A DNA stretch of 64,000 nucleotides, taken from Ascidiimonas sp046199005. Lineage in GTDB: Bacteria > Bacteroidota > Bacteroidia > Flavobacteriales > Flavobacteriaceae. This document shows, piece by piece, positions 51,217 to 59,421 of this stretch (position 1 is its first letter; each line of letters begins with the position of its first letter). The stretch is from assembly GCA_046199005.1 (NCBI GenBank), contig CP176050.1:3906001-3970000 (forward strand). Direction: 5' to 3'. A program made the position numbers and the translations under genes. Under the pieces are notes generated by a model that worked only from the letters and a program-made list of their open reading frames with translations, made no database searches and was not told where the DNA came from.

Positions 51217-51809
51217 TCCAGATAACCTTGAATTGCGAGAATCGTAAAAATCAGATATTGCAAAGATAGCATTCCCAAACCTCTATATGCATAAAGAGGC
51301 ACGGTTATCAAATCGGCAATGATCCACAGCGTCCAATTCTCCAATTTTTTGGTAGCCATATACAACATAGCTGTAAAAAACAAACCAGAAGTGAATATGT
51401 CTATGTAATTTTCTGTTTTAATTTCTGTACCAAAATATTTATATACAGCATAGGTTACTATCATCGTAGCAAGGCAAAGTAAAACCCCTATAAGCTTCTC
51501 GCGATCATTTGTACGGGAGATCTCAACGACTTTTTGACCTTCCTTTCTTCTTGCCCAGTTATACCAGCCATAAATACTCATGATAGAATAATAGAAATTC
51601 ATTGCCATATCTCCAAAATAAGCAGCCTTGTAAAGTAAATATACCGTGATTACAGTGGCTACCAGACCCGTTGGGTATACCAGGATATTTTCTTTCTTAG
51701 CGTAGTAAACACTTGCAATTCCAAATACAAAAGCAATTGCTTCAAGAAGTATGAAGATGGTAGGCGTCTCTTGATACGATCTTATGAAAAAATCAATAAT
51801 TTCGTTCAT
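51171..51809 (-). CDS. PnuC-family vitamin transporter
   Basis: 212 residues with seven hydrophobic helices. The PnuC signature is FVFGIASVYYAKKENILVYP, then MNFYYSIMSIYGWYNW, and the C-terminal WIIADLITVPLYAYRGL. PnuC carries nicotinamide riboside, whereas PnuT paralogues of Bacteroidota carry thiamine. The NadR-like kinase downstream favours nicotinamide riboside; the YkoF-like thiamine-binding protein upstream favours thiamine. Substrate is left open. Overlaps both neighbours. Confidence 0.88.
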   Translation of the reverse strand: MNEIIDFFIRSYQETPTIFILLEAIAFVFGIASVYYAKKENILVYPTGLVATVITVYLLYKAAYFGDMAMNFYYSIMSIYGWYNWARRKEGQKVVEISRTNDREKLIGVLLCLATMIVTYAVYKYFGTEIKTENYIDIFTSGLFFTAMLYMATKKLENWTLWIIADLITVPLYAYRGLGMLSLQYLIFTILAIQGYLEWKKHLNNNPAISLK

Positions 51810-52053
51810 AGCTACTTCGGTCTGTCTTTACTATTTTAAGATATAGCAATACATTTTCACTATGCTCAAAAGCCGTTTTTATCTCGCCGGTAAGGTATTT
51901 CATAAGCTCATCATAGTCACCGTAAATCTGGGTACTCAGCGGATTTTCAATTACTTTAAAGCCTGATTTTCGCAGTTCTTTAATGAAGTTGATAATTGGA
52001 GTTTCAAAATCGTCCTGAAGCGGACTTAGTGTAAGTTCCACCGAAATTTTCAT
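51793..52053 (-). CDS. Thiamine-binding protein, YkoF/MTH1187 family
   Basis: 86 residues, a single ferredoxin-like domain: ISVELTLSPLQDDFETPIIN, FIKELRKSGFKVIENPLSTQ and IYGDYDELMKYLTGEIK. YkoF-type domains bind thiamine or its pyrimidine part. No membrane segment, so cytoplasmic. Overlaps the prenylglyceryl-phosphate synthase gene by 4 bases upstream and PnuC by 17 bases downstream. Confidence 0.82.
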   Translation of the reverse strand: MKISVELTLSPLQDDFETPIINFIKELRKSGFKVIENPLSTQIYGDYDELMKYLTGEIKTAFEHSENVLLYLKIVKTDRSSYERNY

Positions 52054-52808
52054 GATGTTATTAAATGATTTAAAGCTTTAAAAAAAGTAGGGTCTTTCTC
52101 GAATGCTGTACCTATGACCAGCATATCGGCACCCGAAGTATAGGCATCATGCATTTGTTGAACCGTTTTAATACCTCCACCCACTATAAGAGGTATCGAG
52201 ATACTGTCTCTTACACTTTTAATGACCTCTTTACTTACCGGATAGCTGGCACCGCTACCTGCCTCTAGGTACATTAGCTTGTTCCCCAATAACTCTCCAG
52301 CTAGCGCTGTATCTGCTATGAGTGAATGATGCTGCATTGAAATAGGTTGTGTTCTGCTTTTTCTTTGTACAGCAGTTTCATTTCCTCCATCTACTAAAAT
52401 ATACCCTGTAGAAACAGTTTCCATAGGATTTTTTCGAAGTATTGCTGCAGATCGTACCTGTTTCTCAATTAAGTATTCAGGGTTGCGCCCAGACAATAAA
52501 ATTAGAAAAAGAAGTGCATCTGCTTCCGGAGTAATTTGTTGTTCATCACCCGGAAAAATAAGTATAGGGAGCGAAGTGAAGGGTCTTATAAGTTTTACCA
52601 GAGAATGTGTTGCTCCCTCGCGTACTTCACTTCCTCCTACAAAAATATGAGTTGCGGGTGATTGATTGATAAGATTAATAATCTTTTCGGTGTCGTGCGC
52701 CGGAAAATCTTCAGGATCAATAAGTACCGCCATCAAGGGTTCTTTGCGCTCCTTCGCATTAAGCAATTGCGCATAAATAGGATGCATTGAATTTTTAAGA
52801 ATACTCAT
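52050..52808 (-). CDS. Geranylgeranylglyceryl/heptaprenylglyceryl phosphate synthase (PcrB type)
   Basis: 252 residues, a TIM-barrel prenyltransferase joining glycerol-1-phosphate to a long prenyl diphosphate. Markers: LMAVLIDPEDFPAHDTEKII, THIFVGGSEVREG, ILIFPGDEQQITPEADALLF, YLEAGSGASYPVS, and LIVGGGIKTVQQMHDAYTSG, with phosphate-binding VIGTAFEKDP. Role in Bacteroidota is not settled. The ATG at 52808 begins 9 bases after the phosphopantetheinyl transferase stop; an ATG at 52847 inside that gene was passed over. Confidence 0.88.
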   Translation of the reverse strand: MSILKNSMHPIYAQLLNAKERKEPLMAVLIDPEDFPAHDTEKIINLINQSPATHIFVGGSEVREGATHSLVKLIRPFTSLPILIFPGDEQQITPEADALLFLILLSGRNPEYLIEKQVRSAAILRKNPMETVSTGYILVDGGNETAVQRKSRTQPISMQHHSLIADTALAGELLGNKLMYLEAGSGASYPVSKEVIKSVRDSISIPLIVGGGIKTVQQMHDAYTSGADMLVIGTAFEKDPTFFKALNHLITS

Positions 52809-52816
52809 AGGTATGG

Positions 52817-53449
52817 CTAAGGTATTACTTTTATAGCATATGCACACATAAAACCGTCTACTGCGAAATAATGCGCCTTATATTTTGCAATTGCCCCCTT
52901 ATAATAGACCCAGGCAGTTGCTTTATCTCCATAAGGATCAAACGGAATTACTTTAATATGATCTTTGAAACTTACTCCTTTGGTCGCAAAGGCTTTGTAT
53001 AAACTCTCTTTAATACACCAAACAATACTTAATGTTATTGTAGTATTATTCTGGTTAATATATTCATATTCATAACTGGAAAATTTATGTCCTATGCGCT
53101 GTATTTTATCTCTAACCAACTCAATATCGATTCCTATTTCATCAGATTCACTTACGATAATGGCCGAAAAAATAAAAGAATGCGTGATCGATATGTGCTT
53201 TCCGTCCTTGAGATGTGGCTTCCCGTTTTCATCATAAAAAAGATCCGAAGGCTCGTAACCTGCTGTTTTTAAGAGTTGCCGCACACTTAAAAAACCTTTC
53301 TGATGAATCTCAGATCGCATGTCTGCAATGCGTTCTTCACAGTTTTGGGTAATTTTTATGTTCTTGCGAAGTTCATCAAGGGATTCCTTTATATGCCAAA
53401 GATAAACCGTAGTCTTGTCGTTTACTTTAATAGTTTTATAAAGTGGCAT
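52817..53449 (-). CDS. 4'-phosphopantetheinyl transferase superfamily protein
   Basis: 210 residues of the Sfp type, loading the phosphopantetheine arm of CoA onto carrier proteins. The two hallmarks are present: GIDIELVRDK (GxD/E) and VWCIKESLYKAF (WxxKEAxxK), plus GKPHLKDGKHISITHSF. The target carrier is not in this window. First gene of the six-gene operon down to 49097. Confidence 0.9.
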   Translation of the reverse strand: MPLYKTIKVNDKTTVYLWHIKESLDELRKNIKITQNCEERIADMRSEIHQKGFLSVRQLLKTAGYEPSDLFYDENGKPHLKDGKHISITHSFIFSAIIVSESDEIGIDIELVRDKIQRIGHKFSSYEYEYINQNNTTITLSIVWCIKESLYKAFATKGVSFKDHIKVIPFDPYGDKATAWVYYKGAIAKYKAHYFAVDGFMCAYAIKVIP

Positions 53450-53477
53450 TGGTTTTTAAAGTTATTGCTTACCTTTG
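53449..53477 (+). promoter_or_regulatory. ahcY promoter, -33/-7 type
   Basis: TTG (53449-53451), an 18-base spacer and TACCTTTG (53470-53477); the ATG is 43 bases on. A good fit to the Bacteroidota consensus. Confidence 0.65.
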
Positions 53478-53520
53478 TAGGAATTAATTTGCTATATTAA
53501 AGATTAACAAATATAAAAAT

Positions 53521-54837
53521 ATGAATACAAAAACAGTTCCTTACGTAGCTTATAAAGTTAAAGATATTTCCCTCGCAGAATTTGGGCGGAAAGAAATAGA
53601 ATTAGCGGAAGCCGAAATGCCAGGTTTGATGTCGTTGAGAGAGGAGTACAAAAATGAACAACCTTTAAAAGGTGCGCGTATTGCCGGATGCCTTCACATG
53701 ACCATACAAACGGCTGTGTTGATTGAAACTTTAGTAGCACTAGGTGCAGAAGTAACCTGGAGTTCGTGTAATATATTTTCAACTCAGGATCATGCAGCTG
53801 CTGCAATCGCTGCGGCAGGTATTCCTGTCTATGCCTGGAAAGGTATGAACGAAGAAGAATTTGACTGGTGCATCGAGCAAACACTTTTCTTTGGTGAAGA
53901 TCGCAAACCTCTTAATATGATTCTTGACGATGGAGGAGACCTTACTAATATGGTGCTTGATCGTTATCCTGAATTAGCAGCTGGTATTAAAGGGCTTTCT
54001 GAGGAAACTACAACAGGTGTCCACAGATTGTACGAAAGAGTGAAGAAAGGTACACTACCTATGCCGGCCATTAACGTAAATGATTCGGTTACTAAATCTA
54101 AGTTTGATAATAAATATGGATGTCGCGAAAGTGCAGTAGATGCAATTCGAAGAGCAACCGATACCATGTTGGCGGGAAAACGTGTTGTAGTTTGTGGCTA
54201 TGGAGATGTAGGTAAAGGTACCGCGGCTTCTTTTAGAGGTGCAGGTTCTATTGTAACGATCACAGAAATAGATCCTATTTGTGCTTTACAGGCAGCCATG
54301 GATGGTTTTGAAGTAAAAAAACTCGATAACGTTGTTGGAAATGCAGATGTGGTTATTACTACAACTGGTAATAAAGATATCGTTACAGGACAACACTTCA
54401 AAAAGATGAAAGATAAAACCATCGTTTGTAATATTGGTCATTTTGATAATGAGATCGATGTAGCATGGTTAAAAGAAAACTTTGGAAGTACACATGTGAA
54501 TATTAAGCCTCAGGTAGATAAATTTACTGTTGATGGTAATGATATTATTCTTCTTGCAGAAGGACGCCTTGTAAACCTTGGTTGTGCTACTGGTCACCCA
54601 AGTTTTGTGATGAGTAATTCATTTACAAATCAGACACTTGCGCAGATCGAACTTTGGAAGAACAGTGATAAATATGAAAATGATGTTTACATGCTCCCAA
54701 AACACCTTGATGAAAAAGTTGCTAAATTGCATCTTGCACGTATTGGTGTAGAATTGGAAGAGCTAAGTGAAGAACAAGCAGATTATATTGGTGTAAAAGT
54801 AGAAGGTCCTTACAAACCTGAATACTACAGATACTAA
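53521..54837 (+). CDS. ahcY: Adenosylhomocysteinase
   Basis: 438 residues, NAD-dependent hydrolysis of S-adenosylhomocysteine to adenosine and homocysteine in the methyl cycle. Key segments: GCLHMTIQTAVLIETLVALG, SSCNIFSTQDHAAAAIA, NDSVTKSKFDNKYGCRESA (catalytic Lys/Asp), NAD-binding VVVCGYGDVGKGTA, GHFDNEID, and the C-terminal PYKPEYYRY. It is monocistronic with a good promoter and terminator. Confidence 0.97.
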   Translation: MNTKTVPYVAYKVKDISLAEFGRKEIELAEAEMPGLMSLREEYKNEQPLKGARIAGCLHMTIQTAVLIETLVALGAEVTWSSCNIFSTQDHAAAAIAAAGIPVYAWKGMNEEEFDWCIEQTLFFGEDRKPLNMILDDGGDLTNMVLDRYPELAAGIKGLSEETTTGVHRLYERVKKGTLPMPAINVNDSVTKSKFDNKYGCRESAVDAIRRATDTMLAGKRVVVCGYGDVGKGTAASFRGAGSIVTITEIDPICALQAAMDGFEVKKLDNVVGNADVVITTTGNKDIVTGQHFKKMKDKTIVCNIGHFDNEIDVAWLKENFGSTHVNIKPQVDKFTVDGNDIILLAEGRLVNLGCATGHPSFVMSNSFTNQTLAQIELWKNSDKYENDVYMLPKHLDEKVAKLHLARIGVELEELSEEQADYIGVKVEGPYKPEYYRY

Positions 54838-54858
54838 AATAACACTGTAATTAAAAAT

Positions 54859-54890
54859 TAAAACCTTGTCTTTAAGACAAGGTTTTTTTG
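54859..54890 (+). terminator. Terminator of ahcY
   Basis: The stem AAACCTTGTCT/AGACAAGGTTT with a 3-base loop and a T run. Confidence 0.9.
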
Positions 54891-54985
54891 TTTGCGGATA
54901 ATTGTCCAGATTAGATTTCTGAAAATTTGATTTTTTAATTTGTACCTTCCGGTGATCTAATGTCTTATTAACTGCATAACAAAAG

Positions 54986-56716
54986 ATGAATACGGCTGCA
55001 TTTCATTCATTCTTTTTCGTAATTATAAGTTACCTGTCTATAAGTATTGCTCCTCTGCAGCAAACTGTTGAAAAAACTTTTCATGAATATAATTTTGATC
55101 AATTAGAAGCGCAATTTAATCAGTTGCGATACCAACAACCGGAAAAAGCCCGAAAAGTCGCTCAGGTACTTCTTGAAAAAGCTGTTCAGGAAAACAACCC
55201 TAATAAAATCGCGATTGCACACCAACATCTTGCCTATTCTGAATTATATCTTGAAAACAAAGAAAATGCATTATTTCATGCCAATAAGTCTTTACTGAAA
55301 GCCTTAGCTGCGAATCGCTATGAAACTTACGCCAACTCACTTAATCTTTTCGGAAATATTTACTTTAATTCAGGGGAATATACAGAGGCGGTTACGTACT
55401 ACCTTAAGGTAGACTCTATTGCAGATGTTCTCAATGATGTTAACCTGAAAATCAAAAGTTATCACAATATTGGTCTTGTAAAAATAGAAACGTCTGACTT
55501 TGAAAATGCTATTTCTCTTTTTGAAAAAAAGCTGGATGCTATTGAAAACCTATCTCGCAGTCAGGAAAAAGATGCTCTAAAGCTCAATACGTATATCGCT
55601 TTGAGTGTAGTTTACCTCCGCTACGATCCTTCCAAAGTTTCTAAATATGTTACACCGCTAAAAGAACTTAGCGTTCTTTTAAATGATGACGATGGATTAA
55701 GTTATTATTACATTGTGGAAGCCATCTCGTTTTATCAGGATCAAAGTTACCCGGAAGCCTTGAAATCTCTCAAAATCGCAGAAGCTCTGGTGGAAAAATT
55801 AGGTACAAGATCTAAAATGTTTACGATTCTTACCTATCGTGGTAATTGTTTTTTTGAAATGGGACAAATTGAAAAAGCCATTAAAACGTATGAACAAATA
55901 AACGATTTGCGAAGCTCCGTCACCTTTAACAATTTGGATATGCAATTGGTATATTCCAGGCTTGCCAAGAGTTATGAGAAACTGGGTAAGGGAGATGAGG
56001 CACTCTTCAATTACAAAAAAGCACTCAGATTTGCCGAGGAAAATGAAGCCATCAAAACCACTATCAACAACGAACAATTGGCACAATACAATGTTTCTAA
56101 ATTGATGGATAAAATTAACGAACTCTCAGTCTCCGGTGATGAAAAAAGTTTCCGTATTAAAATGCTTATTGCCGTTATTATATTTTTATTACTGCTCTTG
56201 GGTGCTGCTACCTGGTTATTCAAAAATAAACAACGCAAAAATATTGAGATGTTTCATTCTGTAGTCAATGAAATAGAAAAGCCCTTACCCACAACGAAAG
56301 ATGATAGTTCAGAAAGCAATCAGGTGAGACAGGTGCCAGAAAATATTGTCAAAGAAATTATGAAGGGGCTCAAGACTTTTGAGGCCGAGCATTTATTTCT
56401 AAATCCAGACAGTACGCTGGCATCTACAGCTCAATATTTAGGCACAAATACCTCATATCTGTCAAAAGTGATCAATACCCAAAAAAGACAGTCTTTCAAA
56501 TCCTATATCAAAAGCCTGCGCATCAATCACGGACTCAAAAAACTTAAGAATGAACCGATCTTTAGATCTTATACTATCAAAGCAATAGCGCTGGAACTGG
56601 GATTCAAGAGTGAGGATGCTTTTTCCAAATCTTTCAAACAACAAACCGGTTTATACCCTTCGTTCTTTATCAAAACGTTGAATAAACAATCTGAAAATGA
56701 CGGAAATTCAATATAA
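54986..56716 (+). CDS. TPR membrane regulator with AraC-type DNA-binding domain
   Basis: 576 residues. A signal or anchor helix (SFFFVIISYLSISIAPL) leads to about seven TPR-like repeats in residues 30-370 (e.g. ANSLNLFGNIYFNSGEYTEA, KSYHNIGLVKIETSDFENAI). A membrane helix follows near 392-411 (MLIAVIIFLLLLLGAATWLF). The last 115 residues form an AraC domain (LASTAQYLGTNTSYLSKVIN, YTIKAIALELGFKSEDAFSK, FKQQTGLYPSFF). So a periplasmic TPR sensor is joined to a cytoplasmic activator. The two leader-peptide genes begin 90 bases downstream and are likely targets. Confidence 0.88.
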   Translation: MNTAAFHSFFFVIISYLSISIAPLQQTVEKTFHEYNFDQLEAQFNQLRYQQPEKARKVAQVLLEKAVQENNPNKIAIAHQHLAYSELYLENKENALFHANKSLLKALAANRYETYANSLNLFGNIYFNSGEYTEAVTYYLKVDSIADVLNDVNLKIKSYHNIGLVKIETSDFENAISLFEKKLDAIENLSRSQEKDALKLNTYIALSVVYLRYDPSKVSKYVTPLKELSVLLNDDDGLSYYYIVEAISFYQDQSYPEALKSLKIAEALVEKLGTRSKMFTILTYRGNCFFEMGQIEKAIKTYEQINDLRSSVTFNNLDMQLVYSRLAKSYEKLGKGDEALFNYKKALRFAEENEAIKTTINNEQLAQYNVSKLMDKINELSVSGDEKSFRIKMLIAVIIFLLLLLGAATWLFKNKQRKNIEMFHSVVNEIEKPLPTTKDDSSESNQVRQVPENIVKEIMKGLKTFEAEHLFLNPDSTLASTAQYLGTNTSYLSKVINTQKRQSFKSYIKSLRINHGLKKLKNEPIFRSYTIKAIALELGFKSEDAFSKSFKQQTGLYPSFFIKTLNKQSENDGNSI

Positions 56717-56726
56717 TTTACCCCTC

Positions 56727-56736
56727 GTTTATAAAC
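56727..56736. promoter_or_regulatory. Palindrome upstream of peptide gene 1
   Basis: GTTTATAAAC, a perfect 10-bp palindrome, 69 bases before the ATG. The same palindrome precedes peptide gene 2; both are followed at the same offset (10 bases later) by ATTAA. Confidence 0.6.
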
Positions 56737-56805
56737 TACGGCTGGTATTAACTACAAACCATCTACGTATCGATTAACTTGCTTAAAATCCAAAAATAAG
56801 TCAAT

Positions 56806-56967
56806 ATGAAATCAAAGATCTTTAGCAAACTAAAACTCCGCAAACTAAGAATAGCACAACTTTCTGAGATAAACGGTGGTGCTGCCCCAGACCAGGAAGA
56901 TACGCATACGGGGGTTACCACCACAATTCCGACCAGAACGCAGCCTAGCCGTACACTAAGTGATTAA
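56806..56967 (+). CDS. Double-glycine leader peptide precursor 1 (RiPP-like)
   Basis: 53 residues, too short for ordinary gene finding. The leader MKSKIFSKLKLRKLRIAQLS-EINGG has the pattern LKLxKxxIAxLxxxEIxGG, like GG-type natural-product precursors of Bacteroidota. After Gly-Gly the core (AAPDQEDTHTGVTTTIPTRT, then QPSRTLSD) is rich in Thr and Ser (10 of 28 residues) with no Cys, so a lanthionine-type core would need Cys from elsewhere; dehydration or simple processing are possible. Cleavage after GG by a C39 peptidase-transporter is expected from the family. Not recognised as a named peptide. Confidence 0.68.
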   Translation: MKSKIFSKLKLRKLRIAQLSEINGGAAPDQEDTHTGVTTTIPTRTQPSRTLSD

Positions 56968-56994
56968 CTATTTGATACTATTATCGGTTTAGGC

Positions 56995-57004
56995 GTTTAT
57001 AAAC
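56995..57004. promoter_or_regulatory. Palindrome upstream of peptide gene 2
   Basis: GTTTATAAAC again, 72 bases before the ATG at 57077; the shared block is CGTTTATAAAC-N10-ATTAA. Confidence 0.6.
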
Positions 57005-57076
57005 CAAGGGAAACATTAATTGTAGGTTCTTACTCAAACTTCTAATTTTCAAAAGTCAAAAATTAAAACTTTAATC

Positions 57077-57253
57077 ATGAAAAAAAAGGAAGTAAGTCTA
57101 AAATTGAACAAACACAAAATTGCAAATTTAAAAGCAACTGAGATTAGCGGTGGCCTAAGCGGTCGTTTCTGTATATCAGACACATACTGCCCTACCGAGA
57201 TCGGTCATGGTTGTAATACCTGGGAAAACGATTGTCCTTCCGATTGGTGTTAG
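57077..57253 (+). CDS. Double-glycine leader peptide precursor 2, Cys-rich core
   Basis: 58 residues. The leader (MKKKEVSLKLNKHKIANLKA, then TEISGG) shares the LKLxKxxIAxLxxxEIxGG plan with precursor 1. The core after Gly-Gly, LSGRFCISDTYCPTEIGHGC then NTWENDCPSDWC, has five Cys among Ser and Thr residues, as in lanthipeptide-like or disulfide-knotted peptides. The odd Cys count leaves one free or thioether-bound. No dehydratase, cyclase, radical SAM enzyme or peptidase-transporter is nearby. A terminator follows 24 bases later. Confidence 0.75.
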   Translation: MKKKEVSLKLNKHKIANLKATEISGGLSGRFCISDTYCPTEIGHGCNTWENDCPSDWC

Positions 57254-57277
57254 TTCTCAATAATTTTTAATCCTATA

Positions 57278-57308
57278 GATGGGTAGTAAGTCAAATGCTG
57301 CCCATTTT
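57278..57308 (+). terminator. Terminator of the peptide genes
   Basis: The stem GATGGGTAG/CTGCCCATT (one wobble) with a short T run, between peptide gene 2 and the convergent LytTR gene. Confidence 0.6.
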
Positions 57309-57327
57309 TAGATCTATACAAATCTGA

Positions 57328-58086
57328 TTAAATATCAAGCCATTTTTTGAATGAAGTGGCACGCTCCCTGGAAACAATAACCTGATCTTCGGTCTTCTGT
57401 GAGAGTTTAAGAAGTAATCTGCTATTAAAATAACTATGTATTTCGCTTACGGCTTCTACCGAAACAATATATTGCCTGTTAATTCTAAAAAATTGTACAG
57501 GATCTAAAATCTCTTCTAACTGATCCAGTGAATATTCAATAGGATACTGTTGACCCTTGCTGGTATTCAAATAAATTAATCCCTTTTCTGATTTGAAGAA
57601 TGTGATATCTTTAACATTAAATGTGTTGTATTGATTCCCGATTTTAACCATAAAACGGTGTTTGTAGACCTTTCCAAACATACTTACGATCTTCTCATAC
57701 TGGTCCATTCGCTTTTCACCTGAAGAAACCTGATGCAGTTTTCTGAATTTAGATAAAGCTTTTTCCAAATCTCCCTTATCTATAGGTTTCAATAAGTAGT
57801 CCAATCCGTTATATTTGAATCCTCTAATCGCGTATTCGTTGTAAGCAGTTGTAAAAACTATAGGAGGGTGTTCTTCTATTTTATCCAAAATATCAAAACC
57901 GTATCCGTCGTTCAGTTGTATGTCTAAAAAAATAAGGTCGGGCATCTCGTTTTCTTCAAACCAGTGAGATGCATGTTCCACCGAAGAAAGGCTTCCGGCA
58001 ATCTCAATTTCGGGAGCTAATTCTGCAATTAAGTTTCCCAGCCTTCTGGCGGCTATCGATTCATCTTCAACTATTAAAGCTCTCAT
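57328..58086 (-). CDS. LytTR-family response regulator
   Basis: 252 residues. Receiver domain with the phospho-acceptor D55 (LIFLDIQLNDGYG) and VFTTAYNEYAIRGFKYNGLD; the C-terminal LytTR DNA-binding domain begins near residue 145 (MVKIGNQYNTFNVKDITFF, then QFFRINRQYIVSVEAVSEI). It overlaps the kinase gene by 4 bases, so the two form a two-component pair. Targets are not known; nearby candidates are the peptide genes and the TonB receptor. Confidence 0.95.
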   Translation of the reverse strand: MRALIVEDESIAARRLGNLIAELAPEIEIAGSLSSVEHASHWFEENEMPDLIFLDIQLNDGYGFDILDKIEEHPPIVFTTAYNEYAIRGFKYNGLDYLLKPIDKGDLEKALSKFRKLHQVSSGEKRMDQYEKIVSMFGKVYKHRFMVKIGNQYNTFNVKDITFFKSEKGLIYLNTSKGQQYPIEYSLDQLEEILDPVQFFRINRQYIVSVEAVSEIHSYFNSRLLLKLSQKTEDQVIVSRERATSFKKWLDI

Positions 58087-59174
58087 GCACTAAATTCCTT
58101 GGTCATCTCAAAAAATAGCGGTGTTTTTTTGTCCGTTTTCAATAGTGGTAACTTCACTTCAAAAACACCGTTTTGAGCATTGATTTCTATTTTTCTATCT
58201 GTGAAAAGCGTATATCTTTTTATAATATTTGCAAGGCCCATCTTTGTAGTTGGCTCTTTAAGATCTCTCTTGTTAAGGGAATTTTTAACTACGAGGCTTT
58301 TGGTAGTATCTGTAGTTATTTCAATAAGCATAGGTTTCTCTTTTGAAAAATAATTATGCTTCAATGCATTCTCAACCAACATTTGTAGAGATAATGTGGG
58401 TATCTCATAACTTTTAACATCAATATCGATACTATTGATAATTTTCAAAGCGTCTTTATGCCTTATATCCATCATAAAAACAAAGGCATCCAGAAACTGT
58501 AATTCGGCTTCAAGACTAACCATATTTTGTTCTCTGTTATCTAAAATATATCGGTAACATTTCGCTAGACGCGCTACAAAATCAGATGCCAGATCTCTGT
58601 CTTCATACATTAATGAGGTTAAAGTATTTAAGCTATTAAATAGAAAATGAGGACTAATCTGATCTTTTAACAACTCATATCTGGAAACGGCTATTTCCTT
58701 CTCAAGATCATGTATTTTGACTGCCATTTCATTTCTTGCCTTATTGGAATGGTAATAGATATTAAAAACAGAAAAGGCAAAACCAATAAGTGTTGCTCTC
58801 AACACATCTCCTCGCCACTGTACGGCTTTGTTAGCTACTTCTATGTTGCAGATATCATCAAATTCATAAATACCTAAGTAATATACAATTCCGAAAATCG
58901 GGATCGTAATCAACATCGTATATCCCAAAATTTTAACACCTTCATAAAATGCAAAACCAGACCATTGTTGTCTTTTCTGATACTTCGAAATGAGCCAATC
59001 ATTGACTTCCCATGTGATCATGAAAAACGTAAATGCAGTAATAAAATAAAATAGGTTTGTATTATTCCAAAATGGTTCCTCTTTTGGATCCATGGTAAGC
59101 TTTATGAAAAAATAGATCACACAGGTAATGGCAAACCTGAATGCAATTTTCGTGATTATTTTTTTTCCCTTCAT
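58083..59174 (-). CDS. LytS-like sensor histidine kinase
   Basis: 363 residues. Four hydrophobic helices lie in residues 10-145 (e.g. FYFITAFTFFMITWEV, TLIGFAFSVFNIYYHS), then a short coiled segment and the His-kinase domain with H176 (DQISPHFLFNSLNTLTSLMY). The ATPase part has QMLVENALKHNYF and a reduced G box (TKMGLANIIKRY). No large sensor domain outside the membrane, so the signal is likely sensed within it. Partner of the LytTR regulator. Confidence 0.93.
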   Translation of the reverse strand: MKGKKIITKIAFRFAITCVIYFFIKLTMDPKEEPFWNNTNLFYFITAFTFFMITWEVNDWLISKYQKRQQWSGFAFYEGVKILGYTMLITIPIFGIVYYLGIYEFDDICNIEVANKAVQWRGDVLRATLIGFAFSVFNIYYHSNKARNEMAVKIHDLEKEIAVSRYELLKDQISPHFLFNSLNTLTSLMYEDRDLASDFVARLAKCYRYILDNREQNMVSLEAELQFLDAFVFMMDIRHKDALKIINSIDIDVKSYEIPTLSLQMLVENALKHNYFSKEKPMLIEITTDTTKSLVVKNSLNKRDLKEPTTKMGLANIIKRYTLFTDRKIEINAQNGVFEVKLPLLKTDKKTPLFFEMTKEFSA

Positions 59175-59421
59175 GAACTTAAAACCTAAATGTACCTATA
59201 AATATAAGCATCTCCTCTAAGAAGATTGGTGTGAAATGCTCCAACCGTCTGATTTTCTATTAAACTGGCATATAAGTGGTATGAACCGTTCTTATCTTGG
59301 ATTTCGCAGAGATACACAATTCAACAGATTTGTAAACAATTCAACGTCTCTTTCTACAACAGAACCTGTTGCTTGTTTGAATAAAAGTTGATACGCTTCA
59401 ACTTTACCAAAAATATCAATC
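59175..59421. other. Intergenic region upstream of the TonB receptor and LytS kinase
   Basis: 247 bases without a gene, between the divergent kinase and receptor genes. It holds the 8-6-8 inverted repeat at 59384-59405; otherwise no clear promoter elements. Confidence 0.45.
59384..59405. promoter_or_regulatory. Inverted repeat just upstream of the TonB receptor
   Basis: AAAGTTGA-TACGCT-TCAACTTT with perfect 8-bp arms, 16 bases before the ATG. TACGCTTC in its centre could be the -7 box, so a repressor bound here would cover the promoter; an mRNA hairpin is the alternative. Confidence 0.5.

Larger units (their letters stand above)
56717..57327. other. Region between TPR-AraC and LytTR genes, holding two peptide genes
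   Basis: 610 bases that contain only the two short precursor-like genes (56806-56967 and 57077-57253), their repeated upstream palindromes and one terminator. No maturation enzyme or transporter is present. Confidence 0.6.
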
